Of a stretch of 64,000 nt of DNA, positions 33,696-42,612 are shown in pieces. The position numbers were made by a program, and so were the translations under genes. The notes below the pieces were generated by a model, which was given only the letters and a program-made list of their open reading frames with translations, was not told where the DNA came from and ran no database searches. Every line of letters starts with the position of its first letter. Positions within the stretch are counted from its first letter, which is position 1. The stretch comes from Acidobacteria bacterium Mor1 (lineage in GTDB: Bacteria > Acidobacteriota > Polarisedimenticolia > Polarisedimenticolales > Polarisedimenticolaceae): the NCBI GenBank assembly GCA_001664505.1, contig CP011806.1, positions 4,008,815-4,072,814 on the forward strand, read 5' to 3'.

Positions 33696-34058
33696 CTAGA
33701 ACAGCGGGGCGCGTTCGTCGGCCTTGAAGTTGTACACGTAGGTGTAGACCTTCAGGTCGACCTCGACCCGGTACTCGGCCGTCACGATCAACTCGCTCTT
33801 GGTCTTCTTGATCTCGAGACCCTTCTTCTTGTCGATCGGGATGTGCAGCTCGTCGGCCTTGTCCAGGATGCTCTGGCGGATCTTGCCCATCTTGCCGTGG
33901 GCGGCCGCACGCCGGACCTCTTCGCGGATGTGATCCTTGAAGTCGTAGCCGGTGATGCGCACCGGGATGACCTGCGCTCCGGCGTAGATCCCGCAGATCA
34001 ACAGCGCCAGGGCGATGATGAACCCCAGTTTGCCTTCGCCTCGTTGGTTACGTCGCAT
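33696..34058 (-). CDS. Small single-span membrane protein (DUF4845-like)
   Basis: 120 aa. Basic N-terminus, one membrane helix ([20 protein letters not shown]), then a soluble domain of alternating helices and strands ([40 protein letters not shown]). The topology and length resemble DUF4845 proteins. The ATG at 34058 follows AGAGG. Inner membrane with a periplasmic domain; role unknown. Confidence 0.6.
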   Translation of the reverse strand: MRRNQRGEGKLGFIIALALLICGIYAGAQVIPVRITGYDFKDHIREEVRRAAAHGKMGKIRQSILDKADELHIPIDKKKGLEIKKTKSELIVTAEYRVEVDLKVYTYVYNFKADERAPLF

Positions 34059-34167
34059 GGTCAACCTCTCCGCCTCGTCCGTCGTGGACACACCACGGCC
34101 GGGATCGCCCGGCCTGGAACGAGGCGAATATAGGTTCCGGCCCCCGGAGCGACAACAGTCACCAAAT

Positions 34168-34201
34168 CGCCGGATTTCCGGCGGAATACGGGTCGTATAC
34201 T
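34168..34201 (+). promoter_or_regulatory. Candidate yjbQ promoter with adjoining inverted repeat
   Basis: TATACT (34196-34201) resembles a -10 box. CGCCGG-ATTT-CCGGCG (34168-34183), a perfect 6-bp inverted repeat, covers the place of the -35 box and could be an operator. The leader to the GTG at 34282 would be about 75 bases. Confidence 0.35.
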
Positions 34202-34281
34202 GGGCCGGCCAGGTGCCGGCGCAGGGCCGGCAGCGCTGTTTCGCCGCCTCCGACGGTGGCGGTTGGGACCCGGGGGAGACC

Positions 34282-34698
34282 GTGAAATCGAAGACCGAGC
34301 ACCTGACCTTCAACATCGACGCCCGCATGGGTTTCCGCAACATCACCCCCGAGGTCGCCGACGTCGTTCGAGACAGCGGCGTGCGCGAAGGCCTGTGCCT
34401 GGTCAACGCCATGCACATCACCGCCAGCGTGTTCATCAACGACGACGAACCCGGCCTGCACCAGGACTACAAGAAATGGCTCGAGGAGCTGGCGCCCCAC
34501 GATCCGGCCCGCTACCAGCACAACCGTACCGGTGAGGACAACGGCGACGCCCACCACAAACGGCAGATCATGGGCCGCGAGGTGGTCGTGGCGATCACCG
34601 GCGGCAAGCTCGACTTCGGCCCCTGGGAGCAGATCTTCTACGGCGAGTTCGACGGCCGCCGCCCCAAGCGGGTCCTGGTCAAGGTGATCGGCGACTAG
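34282..34698 (+). CDS. yjbQ: YjbQ/UPF0047 family protein
   Basis: 138 aa from the GTG at 34282, which has GGGGGAGA six bases upstream. Family signatures are complete: [60 protein letters not shown] and [20 protein letters not shown]. Members are small trimeric cytoplasmic enzymes that show a secondary thiamine-phosphate synthase activity in some bacteria; the physiological role is unsettled. Conserved His/Asp/Glu residues that would bind a metal are present. Confidence 0.88.
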   Translation: MKSKTEHLTFNIDARMGFRNITPEVADVVRDSGVREGLCLVNAMHITASVFINDDEPGLHQDYKKWLEELAPHDPARYQHNRTGEDNGDAHHKRQIMGREVVVAITGGKLDFGPWEQIFYGEFDGRRPKRVLVKVIGD

Positions 34699-34815
34699 CT
34701 TCCGCGAGCAAGCGGGAGTCGGAGGCCCGGGCTGCAACCGGATCGCCTCTCAGGCGGTTCAAGCCCTTGTCGGACGGTCGGGGACTGACCCGGTCGTTCC
34801 ACGGGGGGCACAGCC

Positions 34816-35973
34816 ATGCATTCGACCGTTCTGCGGTGTTTCACGATCCTTGTCCTGTGGGCGTTCGGCGTTCCGCTGACGGCCGAGCCGCCGGCCGCCG
34901 AGAAGGAGGCCGGCCCGCCGGGGCGCTTCATCACCCGGCCGGCTGCGGTCAAACCGGGGATCGATTTCTCCGGAATCCAGCAGAATCTTGCGGGGGAGCC
35001 GACCCAGGTCTTGGTCCTCGGCACGGCCCACCTCACCTACTTCCCGAAAGAGGCCTTTACCGCCGATCACCTTTCGCTGGTGCTCGAGCGGCTGCAAGAG
35101 TTCGCGCCGGACCTCATCGCCATCGAGTCCATCTCGGGCCGCACCTGCGACCATCTCCGCCGCTGGGATGCGCTCTACGACGGCGTTGCCGACCGATACT
35201 GCGTCGACCCCGGCATCGCGCTCGAGGGGCTCGGGATGACCATGGTCGAGGCCGCCGTGGCCGTCGAACAGGAGCTGGGCTCGATGGGCGACGCCGCCTC
35301 GCCGGCAAAGCGTCGCCGAATGGCCGCGTTGTTCTACGGGGCAGGGGAGCCCTGGTCGGCGTCGCTGCAGTGGTCGAAGCTGCCGGAAGATCAGCGGAAG
35401 CCTGCCGACGGAGTGAGTGAAGCGCTGGCGCAGAAGCTGGACCGCTACCAGCGCTCCCGCAACGAAACCAACCTGATCGCCATCGAGCTGGCCCGGCGCC
35501 TGGGACTCGAACACCTGGCCACCATGGATGACCACACCGCGGATCTGATCCAGGCCCGGGCGCCCGAGACTCTGGGCCCGACGGTCAGTTCGGTCTGGAG
35601 CACCGATGTTCCCGGCGAGGCGGAGATCGAGGCCAAGGAAGAGACCTTCCTCGGTTCGGCGGAAGGGGTGCTGGCAGGCTACCGCTACATGAACAGCCCG
35701 GACTATCAGCACGCCACCATCGCCGCCGACTTCGGGTTGGCCGCGGCAACTCCGGATCATGACGCGGTCGCCCGGCACTACGTCGCCTGGTGGCAGGCTC
35801 GCGGGATGCGCATGGCGGCCAACCTCATCGAGGCCGCGGGCAACCGGCCCGGTGCCAAGGTGCTGGTGATCGTCGGGGCGTCACACAAGGCGTACTTCGA
35901 TGCGTACCTGGAGCCGATGCAGGATGTGGAACTCGTCAGCGTCGACGCGGTGCTCGCCGGCGAAGGGGACTAG
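34816..35973 (+). CDS. Exported DUF5694-type protein (TraB/GumN-like fold)
   Basis: 385 aa with a signal peptide (VLRCFTILVLWAFGVPLTAE). The hallmark stretches are VLVLGTAHLTYFPKEAF near residue 73, PDLIAIESISGRTC and, near the C-terminus, KVLVIVGASHKAYFDAYLEP. These match DUF5694 proteins, relatives of the TraB/PrgY/GumN superfamily, some of which are metal-dependent proteases. The Gly-Thr-x-His and Gly-x-Ser-His motifs are the likely active-site region. Periplasmic or surface. Monocistronic. Confidence 0.75.
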   Translation: MHSTVLRCFTILVLWAFGVPLTAEPPAAEKEAGPPGRFITRPAAVKPGIDFSGIQQNLAGEPTQVLVLGTAHLTYFPKEAFTADHLSLVLERLQEFAPDLIAIESISGRTCDHLRRWDALYDGVADRYCVDPGIALEGLGMTMVEAAVAVEQELGSMGDAASPAKRRRMAALFYGAGEPWSASLQWSKLPEDQRKPADGVSEALAQKLDRYQRSRNETNLIAIELARRLGLEHLATMDDHTADLIQARAPETLGPTVSSVWSTDVPGEAEIEAKEETFLGSAEGVLAGYRYMNSPDYQHATIAADFGLAAATPDHDAVARHYVAWWQARGMRMAANLIEAAGNRPGAKVLVIVGASHKAYFDAYLEPMQDVELVSVDAVLAGEGD

Positions 35974-35998
35974 CAGCCCGTGTTTCCGGGGCGTCGGT

Positions 35999-36454
35999 CT
36001 AGACCGGCGCACTCCGCGCCTGCTCTTCACAGTGGTCCCGCAGCAGGTCCAGGTAGCTGGCGATGCCCTTGCGGAAGAAGCCCTGCATGAAAGGGCTCAT
36101 GATCTTGGGCAGCAGCTTGTGCGGACGAGCATCCATGGTGATGCGCAGGGTGGTCTTGTCGCCGTCGGGCATCACCTCGAACAGGGTGTCCCAGACGGTT
36201 CCGTGACTGTCGGTGACCATGCGGGTGCGTTCGTTTTCGACCCACTCGGTGACTTCCAGATCGGTCTTCATCTCTTTGTTGCCGTGGCGCCGGGTCTCGA
36301 TGAAGCGTGTCCCGATGCCGCCACGCTTCTCGCCGACGAACTCGACGGAGACCACGTCCGGCTGGATTTCGGGAAAGCGTTCGATCTCGGTGACCGAGCG
36401 GAAGACGGTGTCCGCCGGCGCGGCGATCGACTGTTCCAGGGCAATGATGCTCAT
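35999..36454 (-). CDS. SRPBCC-fold protein (START-like)
   Basis: 151 aa. A single helix-grip ligand-binding domain: SIIALEQSIAAPADTVFRSV, SVEFVGEKRGGIGTRFIETR, and a C-terminal helix (MSPFMQGFFRKGIASYLDLL). The ATG at 36454 overlaps the stop of the preceding gene as ATGA. Third gene of an ArsR-led operon. Such proteins bind hydrophobic ligands or act as activators; no specific ligand can be named. Confidence 0.75.
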   Translation of the reverse strand: MSIIALEQSIAAPADTVFRSVTEIERFPEIQPDVVSVEFVGEKRGGIGTRFIETRRHGNKEMKTDLEVTEWVENERTRMVTDSHGTVWDTLFEVMPDGDKTTLRITMDARPHKLLPKIMSPFMQGFFRKGIASYLDLLRDHCEEQARSAPV

Positions 36455-36918
36455 GCGCTCGCTCCTTCGGCCCGGCCCTCGAGCCGCTCGCCGAGCATGC
36501 CGAGGCTGTTGGTCCAGCCACCCTCGATGATGCCGCACATCTGATCCGACGGGATGCCGCTGTGGGTCAAGGTCAGTTCGGTGCGGCCGTCCTGTTCGCG
36601 GAACTCGACCCGGACCTGCATCTCGGGCATGTTGAGCGCTTCGTCGGCGTGGAGCTTGTATTCCAGCAGCGTAGGGGGCTCGACGGTGATGAACTCGCCG
36701 CTTCCGTGAGCCTCGAACACACCCTCGAGTGACATGTGGGTGCGGAACCGAGTGCCCACCGCCGGGACCCAGTTGTCCAGCTCCAGTTTCGCCGCGGCAT
36801 CGCACTTCATCCATTGCGCTACGTGCTCCGCCTCGGTCCACGCTCGGAAGACCAGATCGATCGGGGCATGGAACTCCCGCCGCAGGGTCACCGACAGTTT
36901 TCTGTTCTCAACGCTCAC
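36451..36918 (-). CDS. AHSA1/SRPBCC-family protein
   Basis: 155 aa from GTG at 36918, which has a perfect AAGGAGA five bases upstream; this start lies 11 bases inside the end of the arsR-type gene. Signature of the AHSA1-like group: LRREFHAPIDLVFRAWTEAE, HVAQWM, GTRFRTHMSLEG, ELTLTHSGIPSD and GIIEGGWTNSLGMLGERL. In many bacteria these are encoded right after an ArsR regulator, as here, and are thought to help respond to small toxic or hydrophobic compounds. Cytoplasmic. Confidence 0.85.
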   Translation of the reverse strand: MSVENRKLSVTLRREFHAPIDLVFRAWTEAEHVAQWMKCDAAAKLELDNWVPAVGTRFRTHMSLEGVFEAHGSGEFITVEPPTLLEYKLHADEALNMPEMQVRVEFREQDGRTELTLTHSGIPSDQMCGIIEGGWTNSLGMLGERLEGRAEGASA

Positions 36919-37330
36919 GGGAATCTCCTTTGTCCTTGCGGCGTCCCTTGCCTTTGCGCGGCGTCTTGCCGGCTGCGCTTCGATCGGCACTGCGGCGTTC
37001 CTTCTCCTGGAGTTCGTCCAGGTAGTCGCTGAGGGTGTCGAAGCGGCTCTCCCAGAACTCGGTGACCTGGGCGACCCAGCGCTGGGCCAGGGCCAGGGAG
37101 TCCGGCTCCATGGCGCAATGGTGAGCCCGCCCCTGGACGTCCCGCCGCAGCAGCCCCGCTCGTTCCAGCACCTTGACGTGCTTGGTGACCGCGGCCTTGC
37201 TCATGGCGTAGGGAGCGCCCAGCTCGCCGACGGTGGCCGGCCCCCTGGACAGCTGGGCCAGCATGCCCCGCCGGGTGGTGTCCGCCAGGGCGCCGAAGAC
37301 CTGGCTGAGCTGTGTTTCATTGTTAACCAT
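36908..37330 (-). CDS. ArsR-family HTH transcriptional regulator
   Basis: 140 aa from ATG at 37330 (VNNETQLSQVFGALADTTRRGML). A winged helix: LADTTRRGMLAQLSRGPATV, then the recognition helix MSKAAVTKHVKVLERAGLLR and the wing DVQGRAHHCAMEP. No cysteine pair for metal sensing, so it belongs to the non-metal AHSA1-linked group. The C-terminus is a basic tail (RRSADRSAAGKTPRKGKGRR). The ATG has no Shine-Dalgarno sequence and lies 7 bases after a -10 box, so the transcript is probably leaderless. Likely represses its own operon with the two SRPBCC genes. Confidence 0.88.
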   Translation of the reverse strand: MVNNETQLSQVFGALADTTRRGMLAQLSRGPATVGELGAPYAMSKAAVTKHVKVLERAGLLRRDVQGRAHHCAMEPDSLALAQRWVAQVTEFWESRFDTLSDYLDELQEKERRSADRSAAGKTPRKGKGRRKDKGDSRER

Positions 37331-37337
37331 GTGGTGT

Positions 37338-37366
37338 ACTATCCGATCAAATCGGTGCCGCGTCAA
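37338..37366 (-). promoter_or_regulatory. Promoter and operator of the arsR-type operon
   Basis: Minus strand: TTGACG (37366-37361), 17-base spacer, GATAGT (37343-37338), then 7 bases to the ATG at 37330. The spacer holds CCGAT-TTG-ATCGG (37355-37343), a perfect inverted repeat suited to binding by the ArsR-type dimer for autorepression. Confidence 0.65.
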
Positions 37367-37395
37367 GGGAAAAAGCGCCGGGGAGAGTCGGCGGC

Positions 37396-38367
37396 CTAGC
37401 GCCCGGTCCAGGCCAGAGGTGCTTCGACCTTCGCGGGCAGATCGGCCGCGATCGGGTCGTCGGAGAGCATCTCGACCATTCCGCTCAGGTGCACCAACAT
37501 CTCGGCGCGGAAGATCGCGTTGCTGTAGTAGAGCGTTGCGGAGCAGTGGAAGCTTCCCCGGTCGTCGACCTTCTCGAGGGTCGCCGGGACGATCTCCTCG
37601 AGGACCTTGGCGGCCTTGCTCGAACGCACCATCGCCGGAATCAGCGGGTCCTCGCTGCGCTCGATCACGAAGAAGGGACCCTCTTCACCATGCACGAAGA
37701 AGCAGAAGAAACGCAGGTAGTCGAGGGCGTTGTCTTCGTCCAGCTTGATCGGTGCCTTGGCATTCATCTCGTGCAGCGGCGGTGAGGTCCCATTCAAGCG
37801 GAACAGGCGTCCCTTGCGGCTCAGGAAGTAGAGCGCCATCTTCGGGAACTGCCAGTTCGGATCGTAGACCCGGATGAGTTGAACCCCTTCGTACCAGGGG
37901 ATCGGCCGCCAGTGAACATGGGTCGTTTCGGGCGCGACCCGGATGACGCCGTCCACCGGTCCGATTCGGCCGAGGAACTCGGCGAGCTGCTGCTCTCCGA
38001 ACAGGGTCCATCCCAGGCCGGTAAGCTTCTCTTTCGGCCAGTCGCCGGGAAGCAAGACGTTCGCCGATTCGTAGCCGGTGTCGTTCGGTTCGAGATCGGC
38101 GGGAAGCGCGCCTTCCTGTCCCTGTAGCATTCCCTGGAGTTCCCCGGAGATCTCCGAGCGGAGCTGCTCACCGAAGGACTCGTTCACGGAGATCCGTTCC
38201 AACGCCTTGCGAAGCTGATCTTGTCGTACCTGCCCGTCGTCCAGCAGGCGGCGAATCCGGGCCAGATCCTCCCGCGCCATCTCTTCGTCGGTGGTCGTCC
38301 CGAGGCGGTCGATCACCGCGTCGGTCACCTTGCTGAGCAGCAACCGTGCGTAGGCTTCATCAATCAT
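37396..38367 (-). CDS. 323-aa partner of STAND NTPase, unknown function
   Basis: Cytoplasmic protein, no signal peptide. N-terminal ~90 residues are helical and charged (RLGTTTDEEMAREDLARIRR); the middle and C-terminal parts are mixed alpha/beta (GLGWTLFGEQQLAEFLGRIG; YEGVQLIRVYDPNWQFPKMA; EEGPFFVIERSEDPLIPAMV). I recognise no catalytic motif. Its ATG lies 8 bases inside the end of the STAND gene, so the two are coupled and likely form a module. Could be the effector, sensor or regulator of that NTPase. Confidence 0.75.
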   Translation of the reverse strand: MIDEAYARLLLSKVTDAVIDRLGTTTDEEMAREDLARIRRLLDDGQVRQDQLRKALERISVNESFGEQLRSEISGELQGMLQGQEGALPADLEPNDTGYESANVLLPGDWPKEKLTGLGWTLFGEQQLAEFLGRIGPVDGVIRVAPETTHVHWRPIPWYEGVQLIRVYDPNWQFPKMALYFLSRKGRLFRLNGTSPPLHEMNAKAPIKLDEDNALDYLRFFCFFVHGEEGPFFVIERSEDPLIPAMVRSSKAAKVLEEIVPATLEKVDDRGSFHCSATLYYSNAIFRAEMLVHLSGMVEMLSDDPIAADLPAKVEAPLAWTGR

Positions 38368-41300
38368 CGAGTTTGCTCCATTGCAGCCAGTCCGAGGTGT
38401 CTTTCCCGGCAGCGATCTCCATCCGTGCGACGCAGGCCGCGGTCTCCATTGCAATCAGGTCATGGTTTCTCTGCCCGGGGTCGATCGATCGGGCCCCGGT
38501 CGCCGGTTCGACGAGCTTCAGCAAGCGTTGCCGCCAGGCCGCAACCCTCGGGTCCCCGGCACCGTGCCATAGCGCGAGCACGCGAAGCATGACCAACGCT
38601 GCCGTGCGGCGTGTTCGCTCATCCTCTTCGGTGCCGGCGGTCCAGGTTCGCTCCAGTTCGTTCTGGGCAGCGTAGTCATCGCCATCGATCAGGCTCTGGG
38701 CCACCATGGCGATCCGAAGCCGGCAGTCGACGTCGGTGGTCAAGGGTTCGCCGCCCTGAGCCAGTTCGGCGAGCCAGGGGTCGCGCCCCGGGGTTGCCTC
38801 GGTATCGGGAAGCACACTGATCAGCATGTCTGCCAGATCGTTCTGGGCGCGGTCGCCGACCTGCTTCATCAGCAGCTTGATCGTCGAGGCAACCCGGGGC
38901 CAGCCTTCCATCGAGACCCGTCGAAGCTGCCAGAAGTGATGGCGCAGGTTGTCCCAGGACTGGTAGTTCAGGGATACGTGGTCGATGCCGTTGGCCTCGA
39001 CCAGGTCGGCGAAGCTCACCAGGGCCGATTGGGCGTCGCCCCCCTCCTGGTGGCACGCATCGAACAACATGTCGAAGAGATCGATCGCCGAATAGGTGAC
39101 CGGAGTGCGTCCTTGCCGGGCTACCAGCGCTCGGTAGCGCTCTGTCCGCGCGCGCAGGTAGGCCAGAAGCGGGCGCTCTCTGTCGCGGTCGAAGTGGGCC
39201 ACGCGTGTGCCGATTCTGCACCAGGAGCCGAGGATCCACTTGCGCGTTGCTTCGGACAGTTCGTCCAGGGAAGCTGCGGCCTCGAGGAGTCGGTCAGAGG
39301 TTGCGGAGATGTCTTCGAGCGAGTCGACGCCGCTCTCCTTGTCTCCCTGCTGCGGCGAGATCTGCAGGTACGCGTAGTTGTCCAGTGCGCCCAGCGCAGC
39401 GGAAATGGCCTCGCCGTGGCTGAAGTCGCCGGCCGCCGATAGGGCCTGGATCGCTTCGACGACTTCCCGCCCCCGGCGAGGGTCCTCGCCGTGCTCTGCG
39501 TAGATCAATATCCGTGTCACGAGGGATGCAATCGCGACCGAGTCCTGAGTCCGCCTTTCGGGCGCAACCAGAGCGCGACAGCGCTCCCCGAGGTGAGCCC
39601 GGGTCTCCTGCTCTTCCGAGCTCAGTGGGGTCGCCGCGAAACCGAACTTCCTCTCGTCGTTGCGATAGCGCCAGAAGACCGAAGACAAGGCGTGGCAGAG
39701 GATCTTCGCGTTGCGCCGGCGAAGCTCGAAGTTCCCCTCGCTCATGGCCGGTTCCACCGCATCGTCGTACATCCGGCGCAGCATCGTCAGGGCACCGGCG
39801 ACGGTATCGGCATCGCTGCTCAGCCGGAAGATCGCCTGGCCGTCGCCGGCAGCTTCCGTGGTTTCGCTCTCGGTGGCCAGGGTGTTGAACTCCAGGTGGC
39901 GCTTGCCGAGTTTGTCCTGAACCGGGACAGGCCGGCCGAAGCCCGACGGCGAAACCCCTTTGTTGACGACAAAGGCCAATTGCTCGGCGAGATCGATCAC
40001 TCCGTCGGCACGTTCGATCTGCGTCTCGATGGGGGCCGTCGGGTCGGGGGGGAACCGATCGAGCAGCCGGGCCATGCGCTTGAGGTCCTCGCGAGTGGCC
40101 GCACGGGTCTGGAGCGGGGCGATGGTGGTCAGCACCAGGCTGCGGAACGGTGTCGCGAGGTCCGGAGAAACCTCATCGCCGGGCTTCTCCGGGAGCAACC
40201 AGTCTGCTGCCGCGGCATGCTCCGGGAAGTCCTGGGTGGTCAATACCGAGAAGAATGCCGCGCCGGCCGGGTCCGCGCTCCAGGCGTACTCCCGCAGGAA
40301 CTTTCGTCTGTAGTCTGCAGTGCGCTTGTTCTCGCAGAGGAACGTCTTGTCCTCTCGCAGCATCAGCAGAACCAGCGCCTCGCCGACCAGATCCGGCTCG
40401 AGAATCGGGTAGGGATCATCCATGCCCCGTCGAGCCGATCCGCAGAGGGTCGCGAGGGTGTGATCTTCGTTGAAGTCTGCCGACGGGCGCGATCCGACCG
40501 GCGAGTCGAAATCCTCGGGGTGCCGCGGCAGCAGGGTCGCGACGCTGGTTCGGAACCTGGGGTTTTGGTATAGGCGGGCCCAGGCTTCGTCGGTCAGGCC
40601 GCGGCACATCGTCGAGAGCGCCAGGAAGGTGAGATGCCGGTCCACCTGCTCCCGGGCCGTGGCCGGATCTGCGACGTCGGAGGCACTGTTCCAGCGCCTC
40701 TTGAACTGGTGGTCCAGGTAGTCCCAGAACAGGGCAAGCCGGGACTCCTCCTGACTCGCATCCCCTTTCGCTTCCTGGGGCAGCACGCCACGGGCGAGCA
40801 GGTCGGCAACCATGATCGCGAACAGCGGACGCCTGGTCTCGTCGTAGCGGCGCAGCAGTGCGAGCAGGTCGCTGGCTGCGACGTCAGCTGGTGGATCTCC
40901 GCCTTCCTCGTCGAGGGCCCGGGTAATGCGGCTGCGCATCAAGGTCTCGGTCTCATCGTCGGAAAGGCCGCCCAGGAACAACGCGCCTGACGGGTTGTCC
41001 TGGCGATCGGCGGGAGGATCGAACCGGATCTGGGTATTGGAGGCGAGTGCGTCGTCGTCTCCACGGGCCACCAACTCGAAGAACCGATCGTTGGACCGGC
41101 GCAGCAGCAACAGCGCACGGACCGGGAAGGGTGCGTCCTGGGCGAACAGGGCGCACCGTTCGAGGAATCGGCAGCAGACTTCCGGGGCGCTGCCCGCGTA
41201 GTCGATGACGAAGAGCGCGGGGCTTCCGATCTTGCCCAGATCACCCTTCGCCGGCCCCTTGCCCGCAAGGAAGTCCGAGCGCACGAACCCCGAGAAGGGC

Positions 41301-42505
41301 CAGTGCCGTTTCTCGGTCTCGAGGATACGCAGGGCGAGGCGGCTCTTGCCGCTACCTGCATCGCCGCAGATTGCCGCCCAGCGAAACCCCGGGGCGTCAT
41401 CGTCCCGCGTCAGCAGTTCCCGGCGGAGTTCCTCGAGCACGCTCTCGCGCCCGACGAACTTGTCTTCCTCCAGGGCGAAGTAGAACGGCTGGAACGCGGC
41501 ACCGAAACGCGAACCCTGGGCGATTCCCGGCGGGTAGAAGACGAACTTCTCGTAGCCGGCGTCGTCGTCCGGCTTTGCGGCAGGGCCGTGCATGCCGGCA
41601 AGTTCCCGCCGGAAGTGCCTGGCGATGTTGCGGGGGAGCCGTTCGTCGCTCCCGAGGCGTTCGGCCACCTTGTCGGCGACCCGATCGGCCAACTTGTCCG
41701 GCAGTTCCTCGAAGGCTTCGGCCAGTTGTTGTCTGATCCCGTCGTTCTGCTGCTTGATTTCGTCGAGCGCGGTGTCCTGGCGGTCCAGCCGGACGGCCAG
41801 CACCAGTTGCATGTAGTAGTGGAGCTTCTTGAGCGCCGCCTCGTCGGTCTGCAGCGCGGCGCCGAAGGCCGACTGCAGCCGGTCGGTGAGCGTCTCGCGG
41901 ACGGTCGGCCGGTCGAGAATCGGGGCGACGGCTGCAGGCGAACAGCCGGAGCCGGTCGCGGCGCTCTCGAGCTCCCGGCGGATGTCCGACCAGAGCCAGT
42001 CCACCAGTTGCCGGGGCCGGTGCAGCCGGCCGACGAAGGCCTGGTCCCATTCGCCGGGGGTGGCCTGCTCCCGAGCGACGCTGCGCAGGAAATCCCGGCG
42101 CCCCCGGGGATGCTCGAGCGCCCACTTGAAGCGCTTGTCCCAGGCGCCGGCGATGTCGTCTGGAATATCGGGAAGCGACGCCACCGCTTCGCGCATGGCG
42201 GTGATCAGGGCCCGGGCCAGGTCCTCGTTGAGGGCGGCATCCCGAGAGTTTTCGAGTCGGCGCCACTCATCGGAAATCCAGTCGGTCGAGAGGTTGGCGG
42301 TGACCGCCTCGACGGAGTTTCCGAAGGCTTCCGAGATCTGGTCGGTGACCCCCTTGGTCGCCAACAGCTCGCAGATCGGTCCGACGGCCATGGCACCCAG
42401 GGCGGTCCCCAGAGGCCCGGCCAGAGAGGTGCCCAGGACCGCACCGCCCAACCGTCCGGCCAGCTGGAGTGCCAGCAGACCGGGTCTGGAAGCCTTCGAA
42501 CCCAT
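38360..42505 (-). CDS. STAND-type P-loop NTPase with glycine-zipper N-terminus (candidate defence protein)
   Basis: 1381 aa. Residues ~9-49 are hydrophobic and built on glycine zippers (GRLGGAVLGTSLAGPLGTAL), a pattern seen in membrane-inserting or pore-forming segments. Residues ~60-300 are helical. The NTPase core begins near FVGRESVLEELRRELL (350-365), with Walker A CGDAGSGKSRLALRI (380-394), Walker B ALFVIDYAG (430-438) and PVRALLLLRR (461-470), the usual STAND order. The remaining ~850 residues are helical and may form a repeat sensor (for example YYLQ-like, LGALDNYAYLQISPQQGDKE). STAND NTPases sense ligands and oligomerise; many are anti-phage (Avs-like). Start ATG at 42505; extended -10 box at 42563. 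Ligand and exact family unknown. Confidence 0.8.
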   Translation of the reverse strand: MGSKASRPGLLALQLAGRLGGAVLGTSLAGPLGTALGAMAVGPICELLATKGVTDQISEAFGNSVEAVTANLSTDWISDEWRRLENSRDAALNEDLARALITAMREAVASLPDIPDDIAGAWDKRFKWALEHPRGRRDFLRSVAREQATPGEWDQAFVGRLHRPRQLVDWLWSDIRRELESAATGSGCSPAAVAPILDRPTVRETLTDRLQSAFGAALQTDEAALKKLHYYMQLVLAVRLDRQDTALDEIKQQNDGIRQQLAEAFEELPDKLADRVADKVAERLGSDERLPRNIARHFRRELAGMHGPAAKPDDDAGYEKFVFYPPGIAQGSRFGAAFQPFYFALEEDKFVGRESVLEELRRELLTRDDDAPGFRWAAICGDAGSGKSRLALRILETEKRHWPFSGFVRSDFLAGKGPAKGDLGKIGSPALFVIDYAGSAPEVCCRFLERCALFAQDAPFPVRALLLLRRSNDRFFELVARGDDDALASNTQIRFDPPADRQDNPSGALFLGGLSDDETETLMRSRITRALDEEGGDPPADVAASDLLALLRRYDETRRPLFAIMVADLLARGVLPQEAKGDASQEESRLALFWDYLDHQFKRRWNSASDVADPATAREQVDRHLTFLALSTMCRGLTDEAWARLYQNPRFRTSVATLLPRHPEDFDSPVGSRPSADFNEDHTLATLCGSARRGMDDPYPILEPDLVGEALVLLMLREDKTFLCENKRTADYRRKFLREYAWSADPAGAAFFSVLTTQDFPEHAAAADWLLPEKPGDEVSPDLATPFRSLVLTTIAPLQTRAATREDLKRMARLLDRFPPDPTAPIETQIERADGVIDLAEQLAFVVNKGVSPSGFGRPVPVQDKLGKRHLEFNTLATESETTEAAGDGQAIFRLSSDADTVAGALTMLRRMYDDAVEPAMSEGNFELRRRNAKILCHALSSVFWRYRNDERKFGFAATPLSSEEQETRAHLGERCRALVAPERRTQDSVAIASLVTRILIYAEHGEDPRRGREVVEAIQALSAAGDFSHGEAISAALGALDNYAYLQISPQQGDKESGVDSLEDISATSDRLLEAAASLDELSEATRKWILGSWCRIGTRVAHFDRDRERPLLAYLRARTERYRALVARQGRTPVTYSAIDLFDMLFDACHQEGGDAQSALVSFADLVEANGIDHVSLNYQSWDNLRHHFWQLRRVSMEGWPRVASTIKLLMKQVGDRAQNDLADMLISVLPDTEATPGRDPWLAELAQGGEPLTTDVDCRLRIAMVAQSLIDGDDYAAQNELERTWTAGTEEDERTRRTAALVMLRVLALWHGAGDPRVAAWRQRLLKLVEPATGARSIDPGQRNHDLIAMETAACVARMEIAAGKDTSDWLQWSKLDD

Positions 42506-42562
42506 CGATCGCCTTGCCTACGTTTGCCCGTGGAGGGACAAATACCCCCGAACGCTGGGATT

Positions 42563-42571
42563 ATTCTATCA
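42563..42571 (-). promoter_or_regulatory. Extended -10 box upstream of the STAND operon
   Basis: Minus strand TGATAGAAT (42571-42563) fits TGn-TAnAAT. It would start transcription about 50 bases before the ATG at 42505. No clear -35 box. Confidence 0.35.
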
Positions 42572-42612
42572 CTGCGGAATTCGGCGAACGGATCCGGGGT
42601 CCGAGCTTCTCC

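Noticed and set aside
34740-34800. tRNA-like GGTTCAAGCCC stretch
   Set aside because: No matching acceptor, anticodon or D-arm can be folded around it.
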